Source: Brachybacterium kimchii
GTDB taxonomy: Bacteria; Actinomycetota; Actinomycetes; Actinomycetales; Dermabacteraceae
Assembly (NCBI RefSeq): GCF_023373525.1
Contig: NZ_CP097218.1
Coordinates: forward strand, 3,038,001 to 3,102,000
DNA: 64,000 nt
Direction of reading: 5' to 3'
Positions 9,179 through 20,171 of the stretch are shown in pieces; positions within the stretch are counted from its first letter, which is position 1; each line of letters begins with the position of its first letter. Below the pieces are notes generated by a model. The model was not told the DNA's origin. It saw only the letters and a program-made list of their open reading frames with translations, and ran no database searches. The translations under genes were made by a program, and so were the position numbers.

Positions 9179-10303
9179 GTGAAGTTCCACCTCGACCGCG
9201 GCGTCCTCGGCGACGCCGTCACCTGGGCGACCCGTACGCTCCCCGTCCGGCCCGCGATGCCGATCCTGCAGGGCGTGCGCATCGTCGCCCAGAGCACCGG
9301 CGAGCTGCTGCTGTCGACCTTCGACTACGAGGTCAGCGCGCAGATCACGCTTCCCGCCGAGGTCGAGGATCCGGGCGAGGTCCTGGTCCAGGGCCGCATG
9401 CTCTCGGATATCGTCCGCTCGCTGCCCAACAAGGACGTCTCGATCGAGCTGGTCGGCACCAAGGTCGAGGTCCGCTGCGGCAGCGCCGCGTTCTCCCTGG
9501 CGACCCTCCCCGTCGACGAGTACCCGCAGCTCCCCGAGATGCCCCCGGTCGCGGGCTCCGTCCAGGCCGACGTGTTCGCCGAGGCGATCTCCCAGGTCAC
9601 CGTCGCCGCCTCCAAGGACGACACCCTCCCGCTGCTGACCGGCGTGCGCGTCGAGATCGTCGGCGAGAAGATGACGCTGATGGCGACCGACCGCTACCGC
9701 CTCGCGATGAGCGAGATCACCTGGCGTCCCTCGCGGCCCGATCTCGAGATCACCGCCCTGGTGCGCGCCCGAACCCTGCAGGAGGTCGCCCGCTCCCTCG
9801 CGACCGGCGGCAGCGTCGACATCGCGATCTCCGACGACTCCTCCGCGAACCTCATCGGCTTCGAGTCCGGCGGCCGCCGCACCACCTCGACCCTCGTGGA
9901 CGGCGACTACCCGCCGGTGCGCCGCCTGTTCCCGAGCTCGACCCCGATCACGGCCGTGGTCGCGACCGCTCCCCTCATCGACGCGGTCAAGCGCGTCTCC
10001 CTGGTCGCCGAGCGGAACACGCCCGTGCGCTTCTCCTTCACCGAGGGCAACGTGACACTCGAGGCCGGTGCCGGCGACGACGCCCAGGCCTCCGAGTCCC
10101 TCGAGGCCCAGCTCGACGGTGAAGAGCTCGTGGTGGGCTTCAACTCCGGCTTCCTGCTCGACGGCCTCGGCGCCCTCGGCGAGGACTTCGCGAAGCTCAC
10201 CTTCACCGATTCCATCAAGCCCTCGGTCATGAGCGGCCAGGAGTCCCTCGAGGGCGATGCCTCCGGCGAGTACAAGTACCTGATCATGCCGATGCGGATC
10301 TGA
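9179..10303 (+). CDS. dnaN: DNA polymerase III sliding clamp, beta subunit
   Basis: DnaN forms the ring that tethers polymerase III to DNA. The 374-residue product has the three repeated clamp folds (about 1-120, 125-250, 255-374); recognisable stretches include DRYRLAMSEI near residue 165 and the C-terminal YLIMPMRI that forms part of the peptide-binding pocket. I chose GTG 9179 because GAAGGAG (9164-9170) sits 8 bp ahead of it. The in-frame GTG at 9170 overlaps that ribosome site and is less likely. recF follows after 20 bp. Confidence 0.96.
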   Translation: MKFHLDRGVLGDAVTWATRTLPVRPAMPILQGVRIVAQSTGELLLSTFDYEVSAQITLPAEVEDPGEVLVQGRMLSDIVRSLPNKDVSIELVGTKVEVRCGSAAFSLATLPVDEYPQLPEMPPVAGSVQADVFAEAISQVTVAASKDDTLPLLTGVRVEIVGEKMTLMATDRYRLAMSEITWRPSRPDLEITALVRARTLQEVARSLATGGSVDIAISDDSSANLIGFESGGRRTTSTLVDGDYPPVRRLFPSSTPITAVVATAPLIDAVKRVSLVAERNTPVRFSFTEGNVTLEAGAGDDAQASESLEAQLDGEELVVGFNSGFLLDGLGALGEDFAKLTFTDSIKPSVMSGQESLEGDASGEYKYLIMPMRI

Positions 10304-10323
10304 GGGGGCGGGGTGATGTCCCC

Positions 10324-11601
10324 GTGCATCTGACCTCCCTGGATCTCCTCGACTTCCGCTCCTACGAGCACCTCGAGCTGCCCTTCGCCCCCGGCGTGAC
10401 CGTCTTCGTCGGCCCCAACGGGCAGGGCAAGACGAACATCGTCGAATCGCTCTGGTATCTCGCTACCCTCTCCAGCCACCGCGTCCCGCACGACGCCGCC
10501 CTGGTGCGGCGCGGGGAATCGACCGCGATCATCCGCGCCGCCTTCGTGCGCGCCGGCCGCGACCTGCAGGTCGATCTGCAGATCACCCCGGGCAAATCGA
10601 ACCGGGCGCGCGTGCAGGGCGCCGCCCTGAACCGGCTGCGGGACCTGCTCGGCGAGGTGCGCGCCGTGCTCTTCGCCCCCGAGGACCTGGGCCTGGTCAA
10701 GGCCGATCCCGAAGGCCGACGGCGATTCCTCGACGAGCTGCTCTTCCTCATCGCCCCGCGCTTCGCGGGCGTGAAGGCCGACTACGACCGGGTGGTCAAG
10801 CAGCGCACGGGCCTGCTCAAGCAGATGCGCACCATGCGCCGCGGCGGCGCCGGCCGCTCCGTGGGCGGTCTCGACCCCGAGGAGGCTGCGGTCTCCACCC
10901 TCGAGGTCTGGGATCAGCAGCTCGCCCGCTTCGGCGCCGAGCTGCTGCGCGCGCGCGTGCATCTCGTGAACCGTCTGCGCCCGCACGTGGGCTACTCCTA
11001 CCTGCGCGTGGCGAGCGACGCCGGCGCCGAGTCCTCCCTCGATCTGCCGCCCGACCAGCGCGGCAGCATCGACTCCCCGGCCGACATCTCCTACCGCTCG
11101 AGCGTGCTCGACACCCTCGCCGTGCCCGACGGCGCGCTGCCCAGCACCAAGGAGCTCGAGGACGCCCTGCTCGCCGAGGCGGTCGCCAAGCGCGACGACG
11201 AGGTCGACCGGGGCGTGACCCTCGTCGGCCCCCATCGCGACGACCTCGAGATCCGTCTGCACGGCTTCCCCGCCAAGGGGTACGCGAGCCACGGCGAGTC
11301 CTGGTCCCTCGCCCTCGCGCTGCGCCTGGGCTCCTACGACCTGCTGCGACTCGAGGAGGGCGATCTGGGCGACGGCGAGCCGATCCTCGTGCTCGACGAC
11401 GTCTTCAGCGAGCTCGACACGAGTCGCCGTGAGCGCCTCGGACGCATCGTCACCGGCGCCTCCCAGGTGCTCATCACCACGGCCAACGACTCCGACATCC
11501 CCGACTCCCTCGAGGGCGAGATCCATGTGGTCGACGTCCAGCTGGGCGAGGCGAGGGCGCGCGAGGGCACTCTCCACCACGGCGGCGGGAGCAGCTGGTG
11601 A
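10324..11601 (+). CDS. recF: DNA replication and repair ATPase RecF
   Basis: RecF is an SMC/ABC-like ATPase that helps load RecA at single-strand gaps. The 425-residue protein has Walker A GPNGQGKT (residues 30-37), a signature region GESWSLALALRLG near 327-340 and Walker B ILVLDDVFSELD with Asp358-Asp359. GTG 10324 is used, 20 bp after dnaN. The stop overlaps the next start by 4 bp (GTGA), so recF and dciA are translationally coupled. The residues after about 405 are a non-conserved tail ending in a short Gly-rich stretch. Confidence 0.95.
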   Translation: MHLTSLDLLDFRSYEHLELPFAPGVTVFVGPNGQGKTNIVESLWYLATLSSHRVPHDAALVRRGESTAIIRAAFVRAGRDLQVDLQITPGKSNRARVQGAALNRLRDLLGEVRAVLFAPEDLGLVKADPEGRRRFLDELLFLIAPRFAGVKADYDRVVKQRTGLLKQMRTMRRGGAGRSVGGLDPEEAAVSTLEVWDQQLARFGAELLRARVHLVNRLRPHVGYSYLRVASDAGAESSLDLPPDQRGSIDSPADISYRSSVLDTLAVPDGALPSTKELEDALLAEAVAKRDDEVDRGVTLVGPHRDDLEIRLHGFPAKGYASHGESWSLALALRLGSYDLLRLEEGDLGDGEPILVLDDVFSELDTSRRERLGRIVTGASQVLITTANDSDIPDSLEGEIHVVDVQLGEARAREGTLHHGGGSSW

Positions 11602-12374
11602 CTCCCGCGTCGGACGGCGTGCCGAACCCCTACGACCTGGGCACCTGGCGGGAGCGCGCTGCGCAGGAGGAGAGGCGCCAGGCCCTCGCCGGCAGCGGCG
11701 GTCGGCGTGCTCCTGCACGTCGGGGCGGCGCGACCTCGCCGACGAAGGGGGAGGCGGAGCAACCGGCGGACGAGCCGGCGTTCAGCTCCGCCGGCCGGAC
11801 GCCCGGCGAGGTGGATCGCGTCGACGAGGAGCCCGTCGACCCTCCGGAGCTGCCCCGCAGCGACGACTCCTTCGAGCTCGCCCGGCGCACCGTCAACCGC
11901 TCCCGTGCCGCCGCGCGGGATCGTGGTCTGTTCCCGATCTCCGCGAAGACCCAGGGTCTGCACGAGCGACGGAAGCGCAGCACACCCGGGTACTCGGGCT
12001 CGCGCCCCGACGCCCGTGACCCGCAGGGGCTCGAGGCCGTGATGCGACGGGTGCTGGGCGACCTGGGCTGGACCGAGGGCATGAACTCCGGGCGCGTCCT
12101 CGAGGAATGGGACGAGATCGTGGGGGCGAGCGTCGCCGGGCACTGCACTCCCGTCTCTCTCGACGAGGGGGTCCTCGTGGTCTCGGCGAGCTCCTCGGCC
12201 TGGGCCACGCAGATGCGCATGCTCACGCCCCGCTTGATCTCCACGATCGAGGAGCACGTGGGCGCGCACGTCGTCTCCGAGCTGCGCGTCACCGGGCCCG
12301 CCGCGGCCGAGCGCTCCTGGAAGAGAGGCCGGCGCACCGTCACCTGGCGCGGCCCCCGCGACACCTACGGCTGA
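11598..12374 (+). CDS. dciA: DciA/DUF721 family protein, probable helicase-loading factor
   Basis: DciA is the ancestral partner that delivers DnaB helicase in bacteria lacking DnaC/DnaI. In actinobacteria this DUF721 gene sits between recF and gyrB. The 258-residue protein starts at GTG 11598 inside the recF stop. Its first 120 residues are charged and low complexity. The DUF721 domain lies at about 140-240 (VLGDLGWTEGMNSGRVLEEW, then a strand-rich VLVVSASSSAWATQMRML). The N-terminal segment TVNRSRAAARDRGLFP is the actinobacterial hallmark. A small hairpin (12418-12431) follows. Confidence 0.88.
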   Translation: MTPASDGVPNPYDLGTWRERAAQEERRQALAGSGGRRAPARRGGATSPTKGEAEQPADEPAFSSAGRTPGEVDRVDEEPVDPPELPRSDDSFELARRTVNRSRAAARDRGLFPISAKTQGLHERRKRSTPGYSGSRPDARDPQGLEAVMRRVLGDLGWTEGMNSGRVLEEWDEIVGASVAGHCTPVSLDEGVLVVSASSSAWATQMRMLTPRLISTIEEHVGAHVVSELRVTGPAAAERSWKRGRRTVTWRGPRDTYG

Positions 12375-12417
12375 GGCGCAGACCGGCCATCGATTGCCGG
12401 TGGTCGGGGAGGCGCGC

Positions 12418-12431
12418 ACCGGAAAACCGGT
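12418..12431. terminator. Short hairpin after dciA
   Basis: ACCGG and CCGGT arms flank AAAA, 44 bp after the dciA stop. There is no U-tract and the stem is only 5 bp, so it is at best a weak terminator or pause site. Confidence 0.3.
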
Positions 12432-12487
12432 GGAGACCCCGTCGGGACCTCGGGATCATCGGATCGTCGGCCACCGGGAGGAGAAAC

Positions 12488-13441
12488 ATGACCGAGCCCA
12501 CGACTCACCGTCTGACCTGGAACGACCTGCCCGAGAGCGTGCGTGCCCGCGTAGGGGATGTGCTCGGCGCGCCGGTCCGCGCGCATCGCAGCGCCCACGG
12601 AGGCTTCTCCCCGAGCACCGCCGAGCTCGTCACCGCTCGCAATGGGCGCACGGCCTTCGTGAAGGCGGTGACGGCACGGATCAACGCTGGCTCGATGCGC
12701 CTGAACCTCCAGGAGGCAGGGAACCTTGAGCGCATCACTCCCGAGGTCCCCGCGGCACGGCTGATCGCCTCGTTCAGCGAGGGGCCCTGGTTCGTGCTCA
12801 TGATCGAGGCCGTCGAGGGCTCGCTCCCGACTCTGCCGTGGAGACCGTCGGTGCTCGACGCCGTCCTCGAGACCCTGGACGTTCTGCAGCGGGAGGCCAC
12901 TCCCTCACCTCTTCCGAGCGCTCCGTCCGTTCCCGATCTGATCGGGGAGGACCTGCGAGGATTCGAGCGGGTCCACGCCGATCCCCCTGCCGATCTCGAT
13001 CCCTGGATCCGTGCTCGCATCGGAGATCTCGCCACAGCCGGGACCGACGGGATCGCCTCGCTGGACGGGGACACGCTGTGCCACACCGACCTCCGGGCGG
13101 ACAACCTGCTGGTGCGGGCCGACGGATCCGTGGTGATCGTGGACTGGGCGTGGGCCGGCCGTGGCAGCCGCGTCGCAGACGCCCTGCAGCTGCTCGCCTC
13201 GGTGGACGACGCCGATGGGGCGCTCGACGTCGACGCCCGGATCGACGCGCTCATGGACCGACATGGGGCGTCGAGATCTGACGCGACCGATGTTCTCGCA
13301 GGGATCCTCGGCTTCTTCGTCGACGCCTCCCGATGGGATATCGATCCTTCGCTGCCGACCCTGGGCGAGCACCGTCGGAGTAGCCGTGACCAGCTCCTGC
13401 CGATGGTCCGTCGACGCTGGGAGCGCGAGGGCCGCCCCTGA
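12488..13441 (+). CDS. APH-family phosphotransferase (aminoglycoside/choline kinase-like)
   Basis: The 317-residue protein has the protein-kinase-like fold of the APH family. It shows the catalytic loop HTDLRADNLL (His199, Asp201, Asn206) and the metal-binding Asp219 in VDWAWAG. A nucleotide-binding lobe is suggested by FVKAVTAR around 57-64. ATG 12488 follows GGGAGGAG at good spacing. The family phosphorylates antibiotics, choline, sugars or other small alcohols; nothing here identifies the substrate. Its position between dciA and gyrB is unusual, with 113 bp before it and 459 bp after, and it probably has its own promoter. A resistance role cannot be claimed from sequence. Confidence 0.8.
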   Translation: MTEPTTHRLTWNDLPESVRARVGDVLGAPVRAHRSAHGGFSPSTAELVTARNGRTAFVKAVTARINAGSMRLNLQEAGNLERITPEVPAARLIASFSEGPWFVLMIEAVEGSLPTLPWRPSVLDAVLETLDVLQREATPSPLPSAPSVPDLIGEDLRGFERVHADPPADLDPWIRARIGDLATAGTDGIASLDGDTLCHTDLRADNLLVRADGSVVIVDWAWAGRGSRVADALQLLASVDDADGALDVDARIDALMDRHGASRSDATDVLAGILGFFVDASRWDIDPSLPTLGEHRRSSRDQLLPMVRRRWEREGRP

Positions 13442-13900
13442 GTGCTGCCGCCGAGGGGTATGCCTCGGACGTCGACGGCCCGGAAGGCGTCGCGCGTCGC
13501 CCGGCCGAAGCACCAGGCGCCCTCCAGACGCGTCAGTGGCCCGCTGGACGTACCGGCCCTCGTCTCCACCACCCCGGATCACTCCGAGAGGCGTCGCAGA
13601 GCCTCCTGGAGGCACTTCCCGGGGCGATCTGTCCCCATTTTCGTGCCGCATGGCGTGAATCGTGGCCTTGAATCCGCTAGAATGAAGAGGTTCGGCCGGA
13701 AGCATTCACGGCCGCGGATCAGGAGAGGTCGGCTGCGGCCGCTGGCTCCGGGTCGCCCCAGGTCATCGCACGGACTCGCGCCGTGGGGAGATCGGTGCGC
13801 CGTTCGCGGTCGGCGATGCCGTCGGCCGGCGAGCACGGCACCCGTCGGCGGAAAGTCCCCGCTCCCGGTGTGCACCGAGACCCGAGGAGCGAACCCCGAC
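13442..13900 (+). promoter_or_regulatory. gyrB upstream region with candidate promoter
   Basis: No credible gene lies in this 459-bp spacer; the long open frames here are readthrough extensions of gyrB or antisense. A -10-like TAGAAT (13678-13683) follows a weak -35 candidate GTGAAT (13655-13660) at 17-bp spacing and would give a leader of about 210 nt. GAGGAG (13884-13889) is the gyrB ribosome site. The promoter call rests on the -10 alone. Confidence 0.4.
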
Positions 13901-15994
<2,094 letters not shown>

Positions 15995-16065
15995 TCGAGA
16001 GCGAGCCTGCCCCGCCCCTCCGAGACGACCCGTACTGACAGGCCCTGAACGAAAGGCGCCAGCTG

Positions 16066-18990
16066 ATGAACGACGATTCCGACACCCCCGAGAACCCCGG
16101 CACCCCGGGCGGCCCCGAGGACCCGCACACCCCGACCGGCGCCGAGGGCGCGGGCGACGTCCCCGACCCCTCCGACGACGCGACCGGCTCGGGAGCGCCC
16201 GTCGGCCCCGACGGGCCCGACGCCGGCGGCACCCAGATCGAGGTCGGCGAGGCCTCCGAGCGCGTGATCACCCTGGTGGACCCGCTCGACGAGGGCGAGG
16301 GCGACCTCATCACGCAGGTCGACCTGAACCAGGAGATGCAGCGCTCCTTCCTCGACTACGCGATGAGCGTGATCGTGGACCGCGCCCTCCCGGACGTGCG
16401 CGACGGCCTCAAGCCCGTGCATCGCCGCATCGTCTACGCGATGTACGACGGCGGCTACCGGCCCGACCGCTCCTTCTCGAAGTGCGCGAAGGTCGTCGGC
16501 GAGGTCATGGGCGGCTACCACCCCCACGGCGACTCCGCGATCTACGACGCCATGGTGCGCCTCGTGCAGCCCTGGAACATGCGCTACCCGCTGATCCTGG
16601 GCCAGGGCAACTTCGGCTCGGCCGGCGACGACGGCGCGGCCGCCTCGCGGTACACGGAGTGCAAGATGGCGCCGCTGGCCCTCGAGCTGGTGCGCGACAT
16701 CAACGAGAACACCGTCGACATGCAGGACAACTACGACGGCACCCTCGAGGAGCCGACGATCCTGCCGGCGCGCTTCCCGAACCTGCTGTGCAACGGCTCC
16801 GCCGGCATCGCCGTGGGCATGGCCACGAACATCCCGCCGCACAACCTGCGCGAGGTGTCCGAGGCCGTCCAGTGGCTGCTGCGCAACCCCGAGGCCACGA
16901 AGGAGGAGCTGCTGGACGCGTGCCTCGCGCGCATCAAGGGCCCCGACTTCCCCTCGGGCGCGACCATCGTGGGCACCCGCGGCATCCAGGACGCCTACCG
17001 CACCGGCCGCGGCTCCATCACCCAGCGCGCCGTGGTCTCCACCGAGGAGATCCGCGGGCGGATGGCGCTCGTCGTCACGGAGCTCCCGTACCAGGTCAAC
17101 CCCGATTCGCTCGCCCGCAAGATCGCGGAGCTCGTCAAGCTCGGCAGGCTCCAGGGCATCGCCGACATCAACGACGAGACCTCGGGCCGCACCGGCCAGC
17201 GCCTCGTGCTCACGCTCAAGCGCGACGCCGTCGCGAAGGTCGTGCTGAACAACCTGTACAAGCACACCCAGCTGCAGGAGAACTTCAGCGCGAACATGCT
17301 CGCGCTCGTGAACGGGGTGCCGCGCACCCTGTCCGTCGACTCCTTCGTGCGCGAGTGGACGAAGCACCAGCTCGACGTCATCGTGCGCCGCACCCAGTAC
17401 CGTCTGGACCGCGCCGAGGAGCAGATCCACATCTACCGCGGCTACCTCAAGGCGCTCGACGCGCTCGACGAGGTCATCGCGCTGATCCGCCGCTCCCCGG
17501 ATGCCGACGAGGCCCGCACCGGCCTCATGGAGCTGCTCGAGATCGACGAGGTCCAGGCCAACGCGATCCTCTCGATGCAGCTGCGTCGCCTGGCCGCCCT
17601 GGAGCGCCAGAAGATCATCGAGGAGCACGACCGCCTGCAGGCCCTCATCGAGGAGTACAAGGCGATCCTCGCCTCCCCGCAGCGCCAGCGCGACATCGTC
17701 TCCGAGGAGCTCGCGGGCGTCGTCGAGAAGTACGGCGACGACCGTCGGACCGAGATCCTGCCCTTCGACGGCGACATGTCGATGGAGGACCTCATCCCCG
17801 AGGAGGACGTGGTCGTCACCATCACCAAGGGCGGCTACGTCAAGCGCACCCGCACCGACCAGTACCGCGCCCAGAAGCGCGGCGGCAAGGGCGTGCGCGG
17901 CGCCAGCCTGCGTGACGACGACGTGGTCCAGCACTTCTTCACCACGACCACCCACCAGTGGCTGCTGTTCTTCACGGACGCCGGCCGCGTCTACCGCGCC
18001 AAGGGCTACGAGATCCCCGAGGCGCCGCGCGACGCCAAGGGCCAGCACGTGGCGAACCTGCTGGCCTTCCAGCCGGATGAGCACATCGCCTCCGTCCTCG
18101 CGATCTCCAGCTACGAGGACGCCGAGTACCTGGTGCTCGCCACCCGCCACGGCCTCGTGAAGAAGACCGCGCTCACCCAGTTCGACTCGTCCCGCACGGG
18201 CGGCATCATCGCCGTGAACCTGCGCGAGATGGAGACGGCCGACGGGCCCCAGCCCGACGAGCTCGTGGCCGCCCGCGTGGTCGACGGCGACGACCAGCTG
18301 CTGCTGGTCTCGCGCAACGGCCAGAGCGTGCGCATGCCCGCCTCGGACGACGTGCTGCGCCCGATGGGTCGCGCCACCAGCGGCGTCACCGGCATGAAGT
18401 TCCGCCACGACGACGAGCTGCTCGCGATGGACGTGGTGCGTCCCGGCACCTACGTGGTGACCGTGACCGACGGAGGCTTCGCCAAGCGCTCGGACATCGA
18501 GGAGTACCGGGTCCAGGGCCGCGGCGGCCTCGGCATCCGCGTCGCCAAGCTGCCCGACGACCGCGGCCACCTGGTGGGCGCAGCCGTCGTCGAGGAGGGC
18601 GACGAGCTGCTGGTCGTGATGGAGAAGGGCAAGGTGGTGCGCTCGCGCGTCGCCGAGATCCCCGTCAAGGGCCGCACCACCATGGGCGTCGTCTTCGCCA
18701 AGCCCGGCAAGAACGACCACATCGTGCTGGTCGCCGTGAGCGCCGAGTCCGACGTCGACCTCGACGAGGCCGATCCGGAGGACGGAGCGGACGATCCGTC
18801 GACCACCGCCGCGAGCGATGCCGCGGCCGTGCTCACGGATGATCCGTCGGGCGATGCGTCGGCCGATCCCGCGGAGCAGACGCCCGACGCGTCTGCCGAG
18901 GATGCGGACGCAGATGCTCTAGGCTCGGATGCGTCCGACGACGCGTCGAGCGACGACGCGTCCACCGGCGACGTCTCATCGGAGGAGTGA
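16066..18990 (+). CDS. gyrA: DNA gyrase subunit A with N- and C-terminal extensions
   Basis: GyrA holds the DNA-cleaving tyrosine and the DNA-wrapping beta-pinwheel. In this 974-residue protein the core begins near residue 92 ([19 protein letters not shown]). The quinolone-resistance region reads [13 protein letters not shown], with Ser157 at the position of E. coli Ser83 and the Asp87 equivalent retained, so no classic resistance change is present. The catalytic Tyr196 is in RYTE. The GyrA box QKRGGKG is at about 603. An extra 90-residue Pro/Gly/Asp-rich N-terminus and an 80-residue acidic Ser/Asp/Ala tail make it about 100 residues longer than usual. ATG 16066 is preceded by GAAAGG. Confidence 0.97.
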   Translation: MNDDSDTPENPGTPGGPEDPHTPTGAEGAGDVPDPSDDATGSGAPVGPDGPDAGGTQIEVGEASERVITLVDPLDEGEGDLITQVDLNQEMQRSFLDYAMSVIVDRALPDVRDGLKPVHRRIVYAMYDGGYRPDRSFSKCAKVVGEVMGGYHPHGDSAIYDAMVRLVQPWNMRYPLILGQGNFGSAGDDGAAASRYTECKMAPLALELVRDINENTVDMQDNYDGTLEEPTILPARFPNLLCNGSAGIAVGMATNIPPHNLREVSEAVQWLLRNPEATKEELLDACLARIKGPDFPSGATIVGTRGIQDAYRTGRGSITQRAVVSTEEIRGRMALVVTELPYQVNPDSLARKIAELVKLGRLQGIADINDETSGRTGQRLVLTLKRDAVAKVVLNNLYKHTQLQENFSANMLALVNGVPRTLSVDSFVREWTKHQLDVIVRRTQYRLDRAEEQIHIYRGYLKALDALDEVIALIRRSPDADEARTGLMELLEIDEVQANAILSMQLRRLAALERQKIIEEHDRLQALIEEYKAILASPQRQRDIVSEELAGVVEKYGDDRRTEILPFDGDMSMEDLIPEEDVVVTITKGGYVKRTRTDQYRAQKRGGKGVRGASLRDDDVVQHFFTTTTHQWLLFFTDAGRVYRAKGYEIPEAPRDAKGQHVANLLAFQPDEHIASVLAISSYEDAEYLVLATRHGLVKKTALTQFDSSRTGGIIAVNLREMETADGPQPDELVAARVVDGDDQLLLVSRNGQSVRMPASDDVLRPMGRATSGVTGMKFRHDDELLAMDVVRPGTYVVTVTDGGFAKRSDIEEYRVQGRGGLGIRVAKLPDDRGHLVGAAVVEEGDELLVVMEKGKVVRSRVAEIPVKGRTTMGVVFAKPGKNDHIVLVAVSAESDVDLDEADPEDGADDPSTTAASDAAAVLTDDPSGDASADPAEQTPDASAEDADADALGSDASDDASSDDASTGDVSSEE

Positions 18991-18993
18991 CCC

Positions 18994-19770
18994 GTGGCAA
19001 GCAGCAAGAACGGTTCGACGCCCAGCCGCCCGGGCGGCGCCGGCGGCACGGAGGGCGCGCCCACGGTCACGTTCACACCGACCGACGACGCTGAGGGGCC
19101 CGCGAAGAGCTCCTCGAGGACCTCCTCGAAGGGCGCGTCGAACGGCTCTGCGACGACCGCGAACTCCGCGGGCTCCGCGAACGGCGCCGGCGGCTCGAGG
19201 ACGGGCAGTGCGAAGACCACTGGCGCGAGGACGGGCGGCACCAAGAACGCCGGCACCTCCTCCGCCCAGCGGACCGGTGCCCAGCGCACCGGCTCCGCGA
19301 CCTCCGCGTCGAGCGCGAACTCCCGCGGGACCGTCGGCGCGAGCAGCGCGAACAAGGGGGCGAGCCGCTCCCCGGCGAAGGCGACGGCCAAGGCGCCGAC
19401 CCGCTCCGGCGGGCCCCGCCGCATCCGCCTCACGCTCTCGCGGATCGACCCCTTCTCCGTCATGAAGATGTCGTTCCTGATCGCGATCGCCGTGGGCATC
19501 GCGACCGTCGTCGCCGTGGCCGTGCTGTGGAACCTCGTCGAGGTCATCGGCATCTGGGACAAGATCGACGAGATCGGCCGCGACCTCAACAACGACAAGC
19601 CGCTGCCCTTCATGGAGTACTTCAAGTTCTCCAAGATGATCAGCTACGCGACCATCGCCGCGGTCGTCGACATCGTCATCATCACGGCGCTCGGCACGCT
19701 CCTCGCGTTCCTCTACAACATCGTCGCCGCCCTGCTGGGCGGGCTGAAGATGACCTTCACCGACGAGTGA
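18994..19770 (+). CDS. DUF3566 membrane protein
   Basis: The 258-residue protein has a long disordered Ser/Thr/Gly/Ala/Lys-rich N-terminus (about 1-145). The DUF3566 domain follows: RRIRLTLSRIDPFSVMKMSF, a membrane helix at about 160-180, an extracellular-side stretch WDKIDEIGRDLNND, and a second helix at about 222-245. This is the conserved gene after gyrA in actinobacteria (Rv0007-like); a cell-envelope or division-related role is suspected but not established. GTG 18994 lies 3 bp after the gyrA stop, so they form one operon, ended by the hairpin at 19835-19872. Confidence 0.88.
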   Translation: MASSKNGSTPSRPGGAGGTEGAPTVTFTPTDDAEGPAKSSSRTSSKGASNGSATTANSAGSANGAGGSRTGSAKTTGARTGGTKNAGTSSAQRTGAQRTGSATSASSANSRGTVGASSANKGASRSPAKATAKAPTRSGGPRRIRLTLSRIDPFSVMKMSFLIAIAVGIATVVAVAVLWNLVEVIGIWDKIDEIGRDLNNDKPLPFMEYFKFSKMISYATIAAVVDIVIITALGTLLAFLYNIVAALLGGLKMTFTDE

Positions 19771-19834
19771 CAGCCGGCTGAGAGCGAGCGCGGTGGCCAT
19801 CCGTCGCGCGCCGACCTCCTCCGCGCACCTCTGC

Positions 19835-19872
19835 GAAGCGCCCGGTGCCGCCACGGCGGCACCGGGCGCTTC
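19835..19872. terminator. Strong perfect hairpin ending the gyrase operon
   Basis: Two perfectly complementary 18-base arms (19835-19852 and 19855-19872) start GAAGCGCCCGG and end CCGGGCGCTTC, separated by 2 bases. It lies 64 bp after the DUF3566 stop. There is no long U-tract, as is common for GC-rich actinobacterial terminators. Confidence 0.75.
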
Positions 19873-20000
19873 TGCGTGAACGGAGGGGTGCGGCGGCGGG
19901 CCGCGTGGGCTCCCGCGGGCTCTGCTGCGCGTGCCGTGTCGGCCATCGGCGCCAGGGCGACATCACTGCCATATACGGCAGAGGGGTCCGCTATGCGCCG

Positions 20001-20143
20001 GTGGACGACAGGCCGGACCGGGGCGCCCATGGTCGACGAGCCGGACCGGGTCGCCCCTGGTCGACGAGCCGGACCGGGTCCCCCATGGTCGACGGGCCGG
20101 ACTCGGGCGCCCATGGGCGACGGGCCGGACCGGGGCGCGCGTG
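20001..20143. repeat. 28-bp tandem repeat, about 5 copies
   Basis: A unit of about 28 bp, GTCGACGAGCCGGACCGGGT plus CGCCCATG, repeats at 20032, 20060, 20088 and 20116. A first copy at 20001 has 3 extra bases. Copies differ at a few positions (CGAG/CGGG, GGGTC/GGGGC). The unit is not a multiple of three and carries no spacers, so it is neither coding nor CRISPR. It lies between the gyrase-operon terminator and the 3' end of the oxidoreductase gene. Confidence 0.85.
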
Positions 20144-20171
20144 GGTGGCTGCGGCGGCCGCCCCTCCCGTC

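Noticed and set aside
9170..9179. GTG at 9170 as dnaN start
   Set aside because: It overlaps the GAAGGAG ribosome site; GTG 9179 has proper spacing.
1..10000. parS centromere near parAB/oriC
   Set aside because: I looked for GTTTCACGTGAAAC and saw no convincing match in the window; the site is probably outside it.
12488..13441. Named aminoglycoside-resistance gene
   Set aside because: The APH fold is clear, but the sequence does not resemble any specific resistance enzyme I know; only a family-level call is supportable.
16534..16536. Quinolone-resistance change in GyrA
   Set aside because: The resistance-determining region has Ser and Asp at the key positions, which is the susceptible-type pattern.
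20001..20143. CRISPR array
   Set aside because: The 28-bp units abut directly with no spacers, and no cas genes are present.
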